Shown piece after piece: positions 16,279 to 25,144 of a DNA stretch of 61,637 bases. The notes beneath the pieces were generated by a model that did not search any database, was not told the origin of the DNA, and saw nothing but the letters and a program-made list of their open reading frames with translations. The stretch covers positions 1 to 61,637 of the forward strand of contig DATCIH010000181.1 in NCBI GenBank assembly GCA_036507955.1. The letters run 5' to 3'. The DNA is from DATCIH01 sp036507955 (GTDB taxonomy: Bacteria > Bacillota > Clostridia > Clostridiales > Clostridiaceae). The position numbers were made by a program, and so were the translations under genes. How positions within the stretch are numbered: the stretch's first letter is position 1; each line of letters begins with the position of its first letter.

Positions 16279-17121
16279 ATGATAGAAAAAATGATTGAAT
16301 GCGATGATTTATATTTTAAATATAATAATGCAGAAGGTAATGACCAGTTAGCTATTGACAAGTTAAATCTTTCAATTGTAAAAGGAGAGTTCTTAGTGAT
16401 CTTAGGTAGAAATGGATCTGGGAAATCTACTTTAGCTAAACAAATGAATGCAATACTACTCCCATCTGGGGGTAAGGTATATGTGGGTGGTCTAGACTCT
16501 AGCAATGAAAATAACCTATGGCAAATCAGAAAAAGTACGGGAATGGTATTTCAGAATCCTGATAATCAATTGGTCGCAACAATAGTGGAGGAAGATGTAG
16601 CTTTTGGCCCAGAGAATTTAGGCATAGAACCTAGTGAAATTAGAAAAAGAGTGGATGAGGCATTAAAAAAAGTTAAGATGTATAAATATCGACTTCATGC
16701 TCCACATCTTCTTTCTGGAGGACAAAAGCAAAGGGTTGCAATAGCTGGTATTTTAGCTATGAAACCAAGCTGCATTGTTTTTGATGAACCTACTGCTATG
16801 CTTGATCCTTTAGGGAGAAAAGAGGTTATGAGCACAATAAGGGATATTAATAAGAACTTAGGAATTACAATTGTACTTATAACTCATAATATGGAGGAAG
16901 CTATAGAAGCAGATAGAATTGTTATAATGGATAAAGGAAAATTACTCATGTCTGGTAAACCAGTGGAGATCTTTTGTCAGGTAAAAATTCTTAAAGGCAT
17001 TGGTCTTGATGTGCCACAGGTAACAGAGCTTGCCTATGAGTTAAATTTAGAAGGGTACAATATTAGACCTGATATATTAACAATAAATGAGATGGTGGAT
17101 GCATTATGCCAATTAAGATAA
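16279..17121 (+). CDS. ecfA1: ECF transporter ATPase EcfA1
   Basis: EcfA1 is one of two ATPases in the energy-coupling factor complex that drives vitamin and metal uptake with exchangeable S components. The 280-residue ABC domain has Walker A LGRNGSGKSTL near residue 47, signature LSGGQKQR near 148 and Walker B IVFDEPTAM. It overlaps ecfA2 by 16 bases. The triplet ecfA1-ecfA2-ecfT after rplQ is the usual Firmicute arrangement. No substrate-specific S component is encoded here, so the cargo cannot be named. Confidence 0.95.
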   Translation: MIEKMIECDDLYFKYNNAEGNDQLAIDKLNLSIVKGEFLVILGRNGSGKSTLAKQMNAILLPSGGKVYVGGLDSSNENNLWQIRKSTGMVFQNPDNQLVATIVEEDVAFGPENLGIEPSEIRKRVDEALKKVKMYKYRLHAPHLLSGGQKQRVAIAGILAMKPSCIVFDEPTAMLDPLGRKEVMSTIRDINKNLGITIVLITHNMEEAIEADRIVIMDKGKLLMSGKPVEIFCQVKILKGIGLDVPQVTELAYELNLEGYNIRPDILTINEMVDALCQLR

Positions 17122-17963
17122 ATAACATAACTTATACATATATGATTGGAACACCTTTTGAAAAAAAAGCTTTAGATGATGTATCTTTAGAAATAAAAGA
17201 TGGCGAAATTATTGCTATAATAGGGCATACGGGCTCTGGTAAATCGACCCTGATTCAACATATGAATGGACTACTTAAGCCAGATTCAGGTAGTATATTT
17301 ATTGATGATATAGACATTACTCTTAAAAGTGTAAAGTTAATAGGAATCAGAAAAAAGGTAGGTCTAGTTTTTCAGTATCCAGAGTATCAACTGTTTGAAG
17401 AAACAATAGAAAAGGATATTGGATATGGTCCCAGAAATTTAAAATTAGACCAAGCTGAAGTTAATAAGAGAGTTATTAAAGCAATGAATTTAGTTGGTCT
17501 AGACTATGAAAAATATAAAGATAAGTCTCCTTTTGAAATTAGTGGAGGCCAAAAAAGAAGAGTAGCTATTGCAGGTATAATAGCAATGGAACCTAAAATA
17601 CTTATTTTAGATGAACCCACAGCCGGTCTAGACCCAGCGGGTAGGGATGAAATACTTAAACAAATAAAGTTATTTAAAGAAGAATATAATATGACTATTA
17701 TAATGGTCTCTCATAGTATGGAGGAAGTTGCTAAAATAGCAGAAAGAGTAATAGTTATGGATCATAGTAAGTGCATATTGGATGGTAGCTTAAAGGAAGT
17801 ATTTAGAGAGATAGATACATTGGAAAGTGTTGGCCTAGCTGTTCCTCAGATAACATACTTAGCTAAAGCCTTAAAGGATAAGGGCTTTATTTTTAAGGAA
17901 GATATATTTACAGTGAAACAAGCTAAGAATCAGATTATAGGCGTTTTACGAGGTGATACTTAA
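17106..17963 (+). CDS. ecfA2: ECF transporter ATPase EcfA2
   Basis: EcfA2 pairs with EcfA1 in the ECF module. The 285-residue protein has Walker A IGHTGSGKSTLIQ near residue 39, the motif VFQYPEYQLFEETIEKDI typical of EcfA2, signature ISGGQKRR near 145 and Walker B ILILDEPTAGLD. It overlaps ecfA1 at the front, and its last base is the first base of ecfT, which implies a coupled operon. Confidence 0.95.
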   Translation: MPIKINNITYTYMIGTPFEKKALDDVSLEIKDGEIIAIIGHTGSGKSTLIQHMNGLLKPDSGSIFIDDIDITLKSVKLIGIRKKVGLVFQYPEYQLFEETIEKDIGYGPRNLKLDQAEVNKRVIKAMNLVGLDYEKYKDKSPFEISGGQKRRVAIAGIIAMEPKILILDEPTAGLDPAGRDEILKQIKLFKEEYNMTIIMVSHSMEEVAKIAERVIVMDHSKCILDGSLKEVFREIDTLESVGLAVPQITYLAKALKDKGFIFKEDIFTVKQAKNQIIGVLRGDT

Positions 17964-18772
17964 TGTTAAAGGATATTACTATAGGACAGTACTTGCCAGG
18001 AGAATCCTTTGTACATAAGCTGGATCCCAGAATTAAGATTTTGATGTCTTTTTTATTTGTTATTGGTATTTTTCTGATTGGATCTTTTATTGGATATGGA
18101 GTAATAGCTACATTTATAATTATTGTTATAGTTATTTCCGGTATAAAATTTAGGAACATTTTAAATGGTTTAAAACCAATATTTTTTCTTATTATCTTAA
18201 CTGTGATATTAAATGTGTTCATGACTGGTGGAAGTAAGCAAATATTTAGCTTTGGGTTTTTAAGAATCTATGAAGAAGGCCTTATTCAGGCAGTATTTAT
18301 AGCTTTAAGGCTCATATTAGTGATTATAAGCACTTCACTGCTTACATTGACAACATCGCCTATAGAGCTTACAGATGGAATTGAAAAGCTACTCAGCCCA
18401 TTTAAACGTATAGGGCTGCCAGCTCATGAATTAGCTATGATGATGTCAATAGCCCTCAGATTCATCCCAACACTGCTTGATGAAACTGACAAAATTATGA
18501 AAGCTCAAATGGCAAGAGGAGCTGATTTCGAATCTGGTAACATAATTAATAGAGGTAAGAATTTAATACCACTTCTAGTACCGTTATTTGTAAGCTCTTT
18601 TAGGAGAGCAGATGAACTCGCAATAGCTATGGAATCAAGATGTTATAAAGGTGGAGAAGGCAGAACTAGAATGAAGCAGCTCAAGATAAGAATAGAAGAT
18701 GTATATGCCATAATTATAATGATAGTCATTATGATTTTAGCAATTTTTAGTAAGTTAATTTTTGGTTTGTAG
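17963..18772 (+). CDS. ecfT: ECF transporter transmembrane subunit EcfT
   Basis: EcfT is the membrane scaffold linking the two ATPases to the S component. The 269-residue protein has several hydrophobic segments (residues 25-90, 105-130, and the last 25) and the cytoplasmic coupling motif KAQMARGADFES near residue 175. It opens GQYLPGESFVHKLDPRIKI, a family signature. TruA begins 7 bases after its end. Confidence 0.95.
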   Translation: MLKDITIGQYLPGESFVHKLDPRIKILMSFLFVIGIFLIGSFIGYGVIATFIIIVIVISGIKFRNILNGLKPIFFLIILTVILNVFMTGGSKQIFSFGFLRIYEEGLIQAVFIALRLILVIISTSLLTLTTSPIELTDGIEKLLSPFKRIGLPAHELAMMMSIALRFIPTLLDETDKIMKAQMARGADFESGNIINRGKNLIPLLVPLFVSSFRRADELAIAMESRCYKGGEGRTRMKQLKIRIEDVYAIIIMIVIMILAIFSKLIFGL

Positions 18773-18779
18773 GTGGCAT

Positions 18780-19514
18780 ATGAAAAATATCAAATTAATA
18801 ATCGAATTTGATGGGACAAATTATAATGGTTGGCAAATCCAAAAGAATGGCATTGGTGTTCAACAAGTGGTTGAAAAAGCTATAAAAAAGCTCACAGGTA
18901 AAGCTGTTAAATTGATTGGTTCTAGTCGAACAGATGCAGGAGTGCATGCAAAAGGGTATGTGGCGAATTTCTTAATAGAAGCTACTATTCCTGGGTGTAG
19001 TTTCATGTACGCCATCAATTCTTTTTTGCCTAAAGATATATCGATAATTGACTCAGAGGAAGTAGATATTGATTTTAATGCCAGATTTCATTGCAGAAGT
19101 AAAACATATTCCTATAGTATAATTAACAGAAAGACATTTCCTGCCATGAGTCGATATTATTACTGTCATATAAAACAGAATTTAAATATAGATTTGATGA
19201 AGGAAGCTTCCAGATATTTTTTAGGTACTCATGATTTTTCTGCTTTCAAAAATAATGGAGGTTCTCGTAAGAACCCCTTAAAGACTATATATAAACTGGA
19301 TATAGAAAAAGTCGAAGACAAAATAATTATATATGTTACGGGAAGTGGATTCTTATATAATATGGTTAGAATAATTGTGGGAACCCTTATAGACGTTGGT
19401 GATGGTAAGATATCGCCAGAGAAAACACAGGCTATTATTGAATCAAGAGATAGAAATGAGGCAGGAATGACTGCGCAAGCACTAGGATTGTGCTTAGAAA
19501 AAGTATATTACTGA
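18780..19514 (+). CDS. truA: tRNA pseudouridine(38-40) synthase TruA
   Basis: TruA converts uridines 38-40 of the tRNA anticodon stem to pseudouridine. The 244-residue product has the start LIIEFDGTNYNGWQIQKNG and the catalytic aspartate in SSRTDAGVHAKG near residue 53, then GSGFLYNMVRIIVGTL near 200. AGGTGG at 18771-18776 supports ATG 18780, not the earlier TTG in frame. The ecf-truA-rplM-rpsI order is common in Firmicutes. Confidence 0.95.
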   Translation: MKNIKLIIEFDGTNYNGWQIQKNGIGVQQVVEKAIKKLTGKAVKLIGSSRTDAGVHAKGYVANFLIEATIPGCSFMYAINSFLPKDISIIDSEEVDIDFNARFHCRSKTYSYSIINRKTFPAMSRYYYCHIKQNLNIDLMKEASRYFLGTHDFSAFKNNGGSRKNPLKTIYKLDIEKVEDKIIIYVTGSGFLYNMVRIIVGTLIDVGDGKISPEKTQAIIESRDRNEAGMTAQALGLCLEKVYY

Positions 19515-19524
19515 TTCTTAAGTG

Positions 19525-19553
19525 TTGACACACCAGGCAGTATGTAATATAAT
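19525..19553 (+). promoter_or_regulatory. Sigma-A promoter of rplM-rpsI
   Basis: TTGACA at 19525-19530 and TATAAT at 19548-19553 are exact consensus hexamers with the ideal 17-base spacer. It lies 92 bases before rplM, so transcripts should carry a leader. Confidence 0.9.
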
Positions 19554-19574
19554 ATTAATGTTTGAATTATATAG

Positions 19575-19643
19575 TGTAAAAGATCCCCTAGCCCCGGATC
19601 TTAGCATAGATTAGACTAATGAAAATGAGTTAGGGAGGTAAAG
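19575..19643 (+). ncRNA. L13-type ribosomal leader
   Basis: The rplM leader contains the hairpin AAGATCC-N9-GGATCTT, then GCATAGATTAGAC, and ends in GTTAGGGAGG, the ribosome binding site. This matches my recollection of the Firmicute L13 leader motif, in which L13 is thought to repress its own translation. A covariance-model search would decide it. Confidence 0.65.
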
Positions 19644-19645
19644 TT

Positions 19646-20080
19646 ATGAAATCATATGTTGCAAAACCAAATGATATTGAGAGAAAATGGTTTATTGTTA
19701 ATGCAGAAGGAAAAGCTTTAGGAAGAGTTGCAAGTCAAGTTGCTTCAATTTTAAGAGGAAAGCACAAGCCAATATTTACGCCTCATGTGGATACAGGCGA
19801 TTTCGTTATTGTTATTAATGCAGAAAAGATACTTTTAACAGGTAAGAAATTAGATCAAAAGATGCTCAGACATCATTCTTTTTATCCAGGTGGATTAAAG
19901 GAAACTCCATATAGAGAAGTTATGGCTAAGAAGCCAGAATTTGCTTTCCATGAAGCTGTAAGAAGAATGCTTCCAATTGGTCCTTTAGGAAGAGATATGC
20001 TTCTAAAGCTCAAAGTTTATAGAGGAACTGAACATCAACATCAAGCTCAGAAACCAGAAGTTTTAGAGCTTAAATATTAA
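19646..20080 (+). CDS. rplM: 50S ribosomal protein L13
   Basis: L13 is an early assembly protein of the large subunit. The 144-residue product has WFIVNAEGKALGRVASQVA near residues 11-29, then GDFVIVINAEKI and the signature VRRMLPIGPLGRDMLLKL. GGGAGG precedes ATG 19646. It is followed 20 bases later by rpsI under one promoter. Confidence 0.97.
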   Translation: MKSYVAKPNDIERKWFIVNAEGKALGRVASQVASILRGKHKPIFTPHVDTGDFVIVINAEKILLTGKKLDQKMLRHHSFYPGGLKETPYREVMAKKPEFAFHEAVRRMLPIGPLGRDMLLKLKVYRGTEHQHQAQKPEVLELKY

Positions 20081-20100
20081 TAGCAGGAGGAAAGATAAAA

Positions 20101-20493
20101 ATGGCTAAAGTACAATATTTAGGAACTGGAAGAAGAAAAAGTTCTATCGCTAGAGTAAGACTTGTACCTGGAGAAGGTAAAATTCTTATAAATAAACGAG
20201 AAATAGAAAATTATTTTGGACTTGCAACTTTAATGTTGATAGTTAATCAACCATTAGAATTAACTGGTACCAAAGATAAATTTGATGTACTTGTAAATGT
20301 TCATGGTGGTGGTTATACTGGTCAAGCAGGAGCTATAAGGCATGGTATTTCAAGAGCATTAATTAAAGCTGATGCTAATCTTAGACCAGAAATTAAAAAA
20401 GCAGGTTTCTTAACAAGAGATCCAAGAATGAAGGAAAGAAAGAAACCAGGACTTAAGAAAGCAAGAAAAGCATCACAGTTTTCAAAAAGATAA
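20101..20493 (+). CDS. rpsI: 30S ribosomal protein S9
   Basis: S9 has a long C-terminal tail whose last Lys-Arg reaches P-site tRNA. The 130-residue product begins QYLGTGRRKSSIARVRLVPG, has the segment GGGYTGQAGAIRHGISRAL near residues 60-78 and ends KKARKASQFSKR. GCAGGAGG precedes ATG 20101. A strong terminator follows. Confidence 0.97.
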   Translation: MAKVQYLGTGRRKSSIARVRLVPGEGKILINKREIENYFGLATLMLIVNQPLELTGTKDKFDVLVNVHGGGYTGQAGAIRHGISRALIKADANLRPEIKKAGFLTRDPRMKERKKPGLKKARKASQFSKR

Positions 20494-20509
20494 TATTGTT
20501 AGAATACAT

Positions 20510-20540
20510 AAGAAGTGGTTTTTTACCACTTCTTTTTTTA
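20510..20540 (+). terminator. Intrinsic terminator after rpsI
   Basis: A perfect 9-bp stem AGAAGTGGT (20511-20519) with ACCACTTCT (20525-20533) and a T5 loop is followed by a run of T. Confidence 0.9.
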
Positions 20541-20609
20541 TAATTTTTTTTATTTTTATTTCGAAAATAATCTTATTATTTTAGCACATAATAATTATGG
20601 GTGATTAAT

Positions 20610-21287
20610 GTGAAGATGAAAAATTATAAAAAGTTAATTTTCTTAAGTTCCTTGTTGCTCACTATTTTATTTGTAACAAGTGTATCCGCAAAGGAAAGTA
20701 AAATAGTACTCCTTGATCCTGGCCATGGTGGAAAAGATGGAGGAGCAGTTATCAGTGATGGCACCATAGAAAAAGATATAAATTTACAGATATGCTTAAA
20801 ACTTAGAGATGAACTTAAAAAGCTTGGGTTTACTGTATTGATGACTAGGGAAAAAGATGAAGGCTTAGGTAAAGCAATAAGTGGAAAATGGACTAAAAGA
20901 GGTGATTTAAACTATCGGTGTGATTTGAAAAAAACTAGTAATTGCGATCTTTTTATCAGTATTCACCAGAATACCTACCCAGAAGAGTATTGTAGAGGAA
21001 CTCAAATATGGTATGCAGATAATATTAAGAGTGAAGAATTGGCTAATATGATTCAAAGGGAAGTTAAAGAGAAACTTGATGCTACAAATAGAAGAGTTTC
21101 AAAAGCAGCTAAGGATGATTACAAGGTTTTAAGATGTGAGGATATACCATCAATATTAATTGAAGGTGGATTTTTAACAAATACTGAGGAAAGAATTAAA
21201 TTAAAGGATAGTAAATATCAACAGGCATTTGCTAAGTTAATTGCAGATGACGTAAATATTTTTTTTAATACAATTGGAAAAGAATAA
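20610..21287 (+). CDS. cwlD: N-acetylmuramoyl-L-alanine amidase, CwlD-like
   Basis: This zinc amidase cuts the MurNAc-L-Ala bond of peptidoglycan. CwlD makes the muramic delta-lactam of spore cortex together with PdaA. About 25 N-terminal residues form a signal peptide or anchor (LIFLSSLLLTILFVTSVSA). The Amidase_3 domain has LLDPGHGGKDGGA (zinc His39), the Glu in GTIEKDINL, SIHQNT and IEGGFLTN. GGTGA at 20599-20603 favours GTG 20610; GTG 20601 and ATG 20616 are alternatives. Naming it CwlD rather than another amidase rests on size and context. Confidence 0.85.
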   Translation: MKMKNYKKLIFLSSLLLTILFVTSVSAKESKIVLLDPGHGGKDGGAVISDGTIEKDINLQICLKLRDELKKLGFTVLMTREKDEGLGKAISGKWTKRGDLNYRCDLKKTSNCDLFISIHQNTYPEEYCRGTQIWYADNIKSEELANMIQREVKEKLDATNRRVSKAAKDDYKVLRCEDIPSILIEGGFLTNTEERIKLKDSKYQQAFAKLIADDVNIFFNTIGKE

Positions 21288-21326
21288 ATAGAATAAGAAG
21301 CAATATTATTGCTTCTTATTCTATTT
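21286..21326 (+). terminator. Long perfect inverted repeat after cwlD
   Basis: An almost loop-free inverted repeat, AATAGAATAAGAAGCAATA with its exact complement, starts inside the cwlD stop. It should act as a terminator. Confidence 0.75.
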
Positions 21327-21341
21327 ATTCTCCCCATATTA

Positions 21342-21369
21342 TTTACATTTTATATATTTAAGTTATAAT
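21342..21369 (+). promoter_or_regulatory. Candidate promoter of the fumarase genes
   Basis: TTTACA at 21342-21347 and TATAAT at 21364-21369 have a 16-base spacer, about 30 bases before the first fumarase gene. Confidence 0.5.
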
Positions 21370-21397
21370 AAATATAATCAAAGAATGGGGTGAAGTT

Positions 21398-22240
21398 ATG
21401 CGAGAAATTAAAGTGGAGATAATAACTGATGCTGTAAAGGATCTGTGTATATCAGCAAATTATTTTTTACCAAAGGATATTGAGGAGGCTATAAAAAAAG
21501 CCTCTAGTGAAGAAACCTATGAGCTAGGTGCGGATATTCTCCAAAAAATACTTCAAAATGTTCAAATTGCTAGAGATGAAAGTATGCCTATCTGTCAGGA
21601 TACAGGGATGGCTTGTATATTCGTAGAAATTGGACAAGATGTTCACATAATAGGAGGAAGCCTCAAGGATGCAATTAATCAGGGGGTTAGAGAGGGTTAC
21701 CAGGAAGGCTATTTACGGAAATCAGTGGTAGCAGATCCATTAAATAGAATAAATACTGGAGATAATACTCCAGCTTTAATATATTATGATATATTACCAG
21801 GAGATGCCTTTAAAGTAACGGTTGCTCCAAAGGGCTTTGGCTCAGAGAATATGAGCGCGCTAAAGATGTTAAAGCCTTCAGATGGAATAGAAGGGGTTAA
21901 AAGCTTTGTTTTAGAGACTATAAAGCAGGCAGGACCTAATCCTTGTCCTCCTATTGTGGTAGGAGTGGGGATTGGCGGTACATTTGATAAAGCTGCTTAT
22001 TTGGCTAAATTAGCATTAGTTAGAGACATCGATAAACCGAATATAAATTCTTTTTATTCTAAATTTGAAAAAGAGTTACTGGAAGAAATAAATAAGCTAG
22101 GAATAGGGCCTCAGGGATTTGGAGGCAAAACAACAGCTCTTGCAGTAAATATAGAGGTTTTTCCGACTCATATAGCCGGATTACCAGTTGCAGTAAATAT
22201 TAATTGTCATGTGACTAGGCATATGTCCAGAAATCTTTAG
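21398..22240 (+). CDS. Fumarase / L-tartrate dehydratase class I, alpha subunit
   Basis: This is the Fe-S hydro-lyase alpha chain, which with its beta partner hydrates fumarate to malate or dehydrates tartrate. The 280-residue product has the three cluster cysteines in the motifs PICQDTGMACIF, GPNPCPPIVVGVGIGG and NINCHVTRH. The tight spacing to the beta-subunit gene (13 bases) supports one enzyme. Sequence alone does not separate fumarase from tartrate dehydratase; fumarase is more likely in an anaerobe without other tartrate genes nearby. Confidence 0.88.
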   Translation: MREIKVEIITDAVKDLCISANYFLPKDIEEAIKKASSEETYELGADILQKILQNVQIARDESMPICQDTGMACIFVEIGQDVHIIGGSLKDAINQGVREGYQEGYLRKSVVADPLNRINTGDNTPALIYYDILPGDAFKVTVAPKGFGSENMSALKMLKPSDGIEGVKSFVLETIKQAGPNPCPPIVVGVGIGGTFDKAAYLAKLALVRDIDKPNINSFYSKFEKELLEEINKLGIGPQGFGGKTTALAVNIEVFPTHIAGLPVAVNINCHVTRHMSRNL

Positions 22241-22253
22241 AAAGGAGAAAAAT

Positions 22254-22817
22254 ATGGAAATAAAAATAATTACTCCTCTAATAATGGAACAAGTTATGAA
22301 TTTGAAGGCAGGAGATAGAGTTCTAATAACTGGCTATATTTATACTGCTAGAGATGCTGCCCACAAAAGATTAATTGAATTAGTAAATAAGGGCGAAAAG
22401 TTACCCTTTGACATAGTAAATTCAATTATTTACTATGTAGGTCCAACTCCTGCTAAAGAGGGAAGACCTATAGGCTCTGCGGGTCCTACTACAAGCTACA
22501 GGGTAGATTCTTATACTCCAGATTTGCTAAGACTAGGGCTCAAGGGCATGATAGGTAAAGGGGATAGGGGGGAAGAAGTAGTAAAAGCTATGAAAGAATA
22601 TAAAGCAGTATATTTTGGCGCAATTGGAGGAGCTGGAGCACTTATCAGCAAGTCAGTAGAAAGCTCTGAAATAATTGCTTACGAGGATTTAGATTCTGAA
22701 GCTATAAGAAAGCTAAAAGTTGTAGATTTCCCTGCAATAGTTGTTATTGATAAGGATGGTAATAATTTGTATAAAATAGGACAAAGTAGATTTTTAAATG
22801 ATATGAAGGCTATATAG
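22254..22817 (+). CDS. Fumarase / L-tartrate dehydratase class I, beta subunit
   Basis: The 187-residue beta chain completes the two-subunit class I hydro-lyase. It has LKAGDRVLITGYIYTARDAA, the phosphate-type loop YVGPTPAKEGRPIGSAGPTT near residues 62-81 and GKGDRGEEV, all typical of FumA-C/TtdB. AAAGGAGAAAA precedes ATG 22254. It forms an operon with the alpha subunit. Confidence 0.88.
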   Translation: MEIKIITPLIMEQVMNLKAGDRVLITGYIYTARDAAHKRLIELVNKGEKLPFDIVNSIIYYVGPTPAKEGRPIGSAGPTTSYRVDSYTPDLLRLGLKGMIGKGDRGEEVVKAMKEYKAVYFGAIGGAGALISKSVESSEIIAYEDLDSEAIRKLKVVDFPAIVVIDKDGNNLYKIGQSRFLNDMKAI

Positions 22818-22909
22818 TGAGAATTGGTGAAAAATGTGGTAAAATAGCATATATAGCTTTAAATAATTTGTGAAGGGAGCAGGAAGGGAAACCTTCTTAG
22901 ATTAAATAG

Positions 22910-23428
22910 ATGTATGAATTAGAGAAAACTGTTACATTAGTAGAGGATAAACTAAATTGCATACGTATTCTTATCAGAAGATATAATTTACCTGGACTTA
23001 TAGTTAAAGTAAATGATTATGGAGTTAAAAACAATAATACAATGTCAGATAATATTATAATGAATATTAATAAAATTTTATTATCTGTTTTTAATTATAA
23101 GATATATTTAAAACTACTTAAATTTACGTCAGATGGTCCAATATTAATAATGTTATTAGAAGAAGATCCTGAGGTAATAAAGAAAATATGCATAGATATT
23201 GAGGGAAAGCATCTCCTAGGTGAATTTATTGATATTGAAGTATATGATGTTTATCTAAAAGCACTTAAAAGATCAGATTTTGGGATTGATAGAAGAGGTT
23301 GCCTAATCTGTGCTAGTCACGAACATACTTGCCTTGAAGCAGGTAAACATAGCAGAATTGAAATAAATCAGTATATAAGATCTAAATATGAAACCTTTAT
23401 AAAAAGTAGTTATGTCATAAATCAATAG
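22910..23428 (+). CDS. CitX-like citrate lyase holo-ACP synthase (orphan)
   Basis: CitX attaches the phosphoribosyl-dephospho-CoA group to the citrate lyase acyl carrier protein. The 172-residue product has the CitX-type C-terminal region: GEFIDIEVYDVYLKALKRSD, then RRGCLICASHEHTC and KHSR near residues 105-150. No citCDEF or citG gene is nearby, so its partner is unknown. The upstream region has a small hairpin (GAAGGGAAACCTTC at 22883-22896) and no clear ribosome binding site near ATG 22910, so the start is uncertain. Confidence 0.65.
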   Translation: MYELEKTVTLVEDKLNCIRILIRRYNLPGLIVKVNDYGVKNNNTMSDNIIMNINKILLSVFNYKIYLKLLKFTSDGPILIMLLEEDPEVIKKICIDIEGKHLLGEFIDIEVYDVYLKALKRSDFGIDRRGCLICASHEHTCLEAGKHSRIEINQYIRSKYETFIKSSYVINQ

Positions 23429-23444
23429 GATTATGGAGAGAATT

Positions 23445-24152
23445 ATGTTAAATAAAATATCATTAAGAATAAAGATTTTAGTAGCTATATTTTTATGTAT
23501 AATAGTTATTTGTATAGCGACAAAAGAGGCAATAAATAATAGAGATAACACAACACTTAAAGCTACAACACCTGAAACTATTAAAAATACAAGTATTAAG
23601 GAGGAACCACAGAATACAAATAGTGATTCTGAGGCAACCTATAATATAAAAAAAGCTCAGGATTTAAAAGAGAAGATGGATGAAGCTCAAGCACAATTCT
23701 ATGGTGGTAATTACGATAATGCTATTAAACTCTCAGATGAGGTCCTAGTACAGGATCAAGGATATTATCAGGCTTATTGCATAAAAGGTATTGGGTTAAT
23801 ATATAATAAAAAATATCAAGAGGGTATGGATAACTTAAACAAAGGCCTTGATATAAAACCTGATTATGGGTATGGAATATATTTGCTTGGTCTGGCTTTT
23901 GATGAGTATGGAGATTATGCTAAGGCTATAGTTTATTATAAAAAATCCTTGACTGATGAGGAATATATTTGGAGCTATTATAATATAGGTAGAATTTATG
24001 CCAGAGAGGCGATGCCTACTGATGCGCTCTATTATTTAAATAAAGCTCTGATTTTAGATAAGGATAATGTTATAAAGAAGACAGTTAATGAAGATACTAT
24101 AGATTTTCAAAAGATTAGTGGGAATAAGGAATATTCAGATTTTATCAAATAG
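23445..24152 (+). CDS. Membrane-anchored TPR protein
   Basis: This 235-residue protein has one N-terminal membrane segment (ILVAIFLCIIVICIA near residues 11-25), a polar Thr/Asn/Glu-rich linker and then about three tetratricopeptide repeats from residue 70 on, with the pattern A-(x)2-YGG-(x)-YD-(x)-A and YYQAYCIKGIGLIYNKKYQEG. TPR domains bind other proteins; the partner is unknown. The C-terminal bulk should lie outside the membrane. GGAGAG at 23434-23439 favours ATG 23445. Confidence 0.7.
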   Translation: MLNKISLRIKILVAIFLCIIVICIATKEAINNRDNTTLKATTPETIKNTSIKEEPQNTNSDSEATYNIKKAQDLKEKMDEAQAQFYGGNYDNAIKLSDEVLVQDQGYYQAYCIKGIGLIYNKKYQEGMDNLNKGLDIKPDYGYGIYLLGLAFDEYGDYAKAIVYYKKSLTDEEYIWSYYNIGRIYAREAMPTDALYYLNKALILDKDNVIKKTVNEDTIDFQKISGNKEYSDFIK

Positions 24153-24187
24153 GCAATATGTAAGATTTTAATTTTAAGAGGTGTATT

Positions 24188-25144
24188 ATGGTTATTACGG
24201 TTACTTTAAATCCGGCTATGGATAAGACTGTTTATACTGATGACTTCCATATAGGAAGAGTTAACAGGATCAGAAGTGAAAGATATGATATTGGTGGTAA
24301 GGGTATTAATGTATCAAAAACCCTTAAAAATATGGGAGTTCAATCGACTTGCACAGGTTTCTTAGGTGGAAGACGAGAAAATACCTTTATATCAGAGTTG
24401 GCAACTAGGGATATAAAAGCTGATTTTATACACATAAGTGGAGCTACTAGAACTAATACAAAAATAATAGATTTGATTAATACAACCTCCTCAGATTTAA
24501 ATGAAGCAGGCCCAACAGTTAATTCATGGGAACTTGAATGGTATATGGATCATTTTGATAAAATATGTCATAACAAAGATATAGTTGTATTTTCAGGTGG
24601 TACACCTGAGGGAGTGCCAGTTGATATATATTATCAATTAATTATTAAAGCAAAAAAGCTAGGTGCTTTCACTGTCCTAGATACAGAAGGAGATTTATTA
24701 GCAGAAGGAATTAAAGCAAAACCGGATATGATAAAACCTAATCAATTTGAGTTTAGTAAGCTTGTAGGTAAGGATTTTAACAATATAGATAGCATTGCCC
24801 AGGCAGGATATGATTTAAGTTGCAGTGGTATAAGCAAAATTATGATTTCCCTTGGAGAAAAAGGGGCTATATTTGTTTTTGATGGTAAGGTTTACTACTC
24901 AGAGGCAATAAAGGTACCAGTTAAGAGCCCAGTAGGAGCTGGTGATGCTATGGTTGCTGGGGGAATATATTCCTACATCAATGGGTATACGGATAAGGAG
25001 TTTATTGACTTTTCAATGGCAAGCGCAGCTGCAGCAGTTGCATCTGAAGGTAATGAGGCAAGTATTAGTGATATAAAGGAACTATTAAATAAGACGAAGA
25101 TAAATGTCATGGAGGGCTTTGTAGATGGATGTAGCCGTGACTGA
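24188..25144 (+). CDS. fruK: 1-phosphofructokinase
   Basis: FruK phosphorylates fructose 1-phosphate to fructose 1,6-bisphosphate. The 318-residue PfkB-family protein begins VITVTLNPAMDKT, has GGKGINVSKTLKNMG near residues 38-52, and the catalytic motif SPVGAGDAMVAGGIYSY near 256. It is the first gene of a fructose PTS operon and overlaps the IIA gene by 20 bases. AGAGGTG precedes ATG 24188. Confidence 0.93.
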   Translation: MVITVTLNPAMDKTVYTDDFHIGRVNRIRSERYDIGGKGINVSKTLKNMGVQSTCTGFLGGRRENTFISELATRDIKADFIHISGATRTNTKIIDLINTTSSDLNEAGPTVNSWELEWYMDHFDKICHNKDIVVFSGGTPEGVPVDIYYQLIIKAKKLGAFTVLDTEGDLLAEGIKAKPDMIKPNQFEFSKLVGKDFNNIDSIAQAGYDLSCSGISKIMISLGEKGAIFVFDGKVYYSEAIKVPVKSPVGAGDAMVAGGIYSYINGYTDKEFIDFSMASAAAAVASEGNEASISDIKELLNKTKINVMEGFVDGCSRD

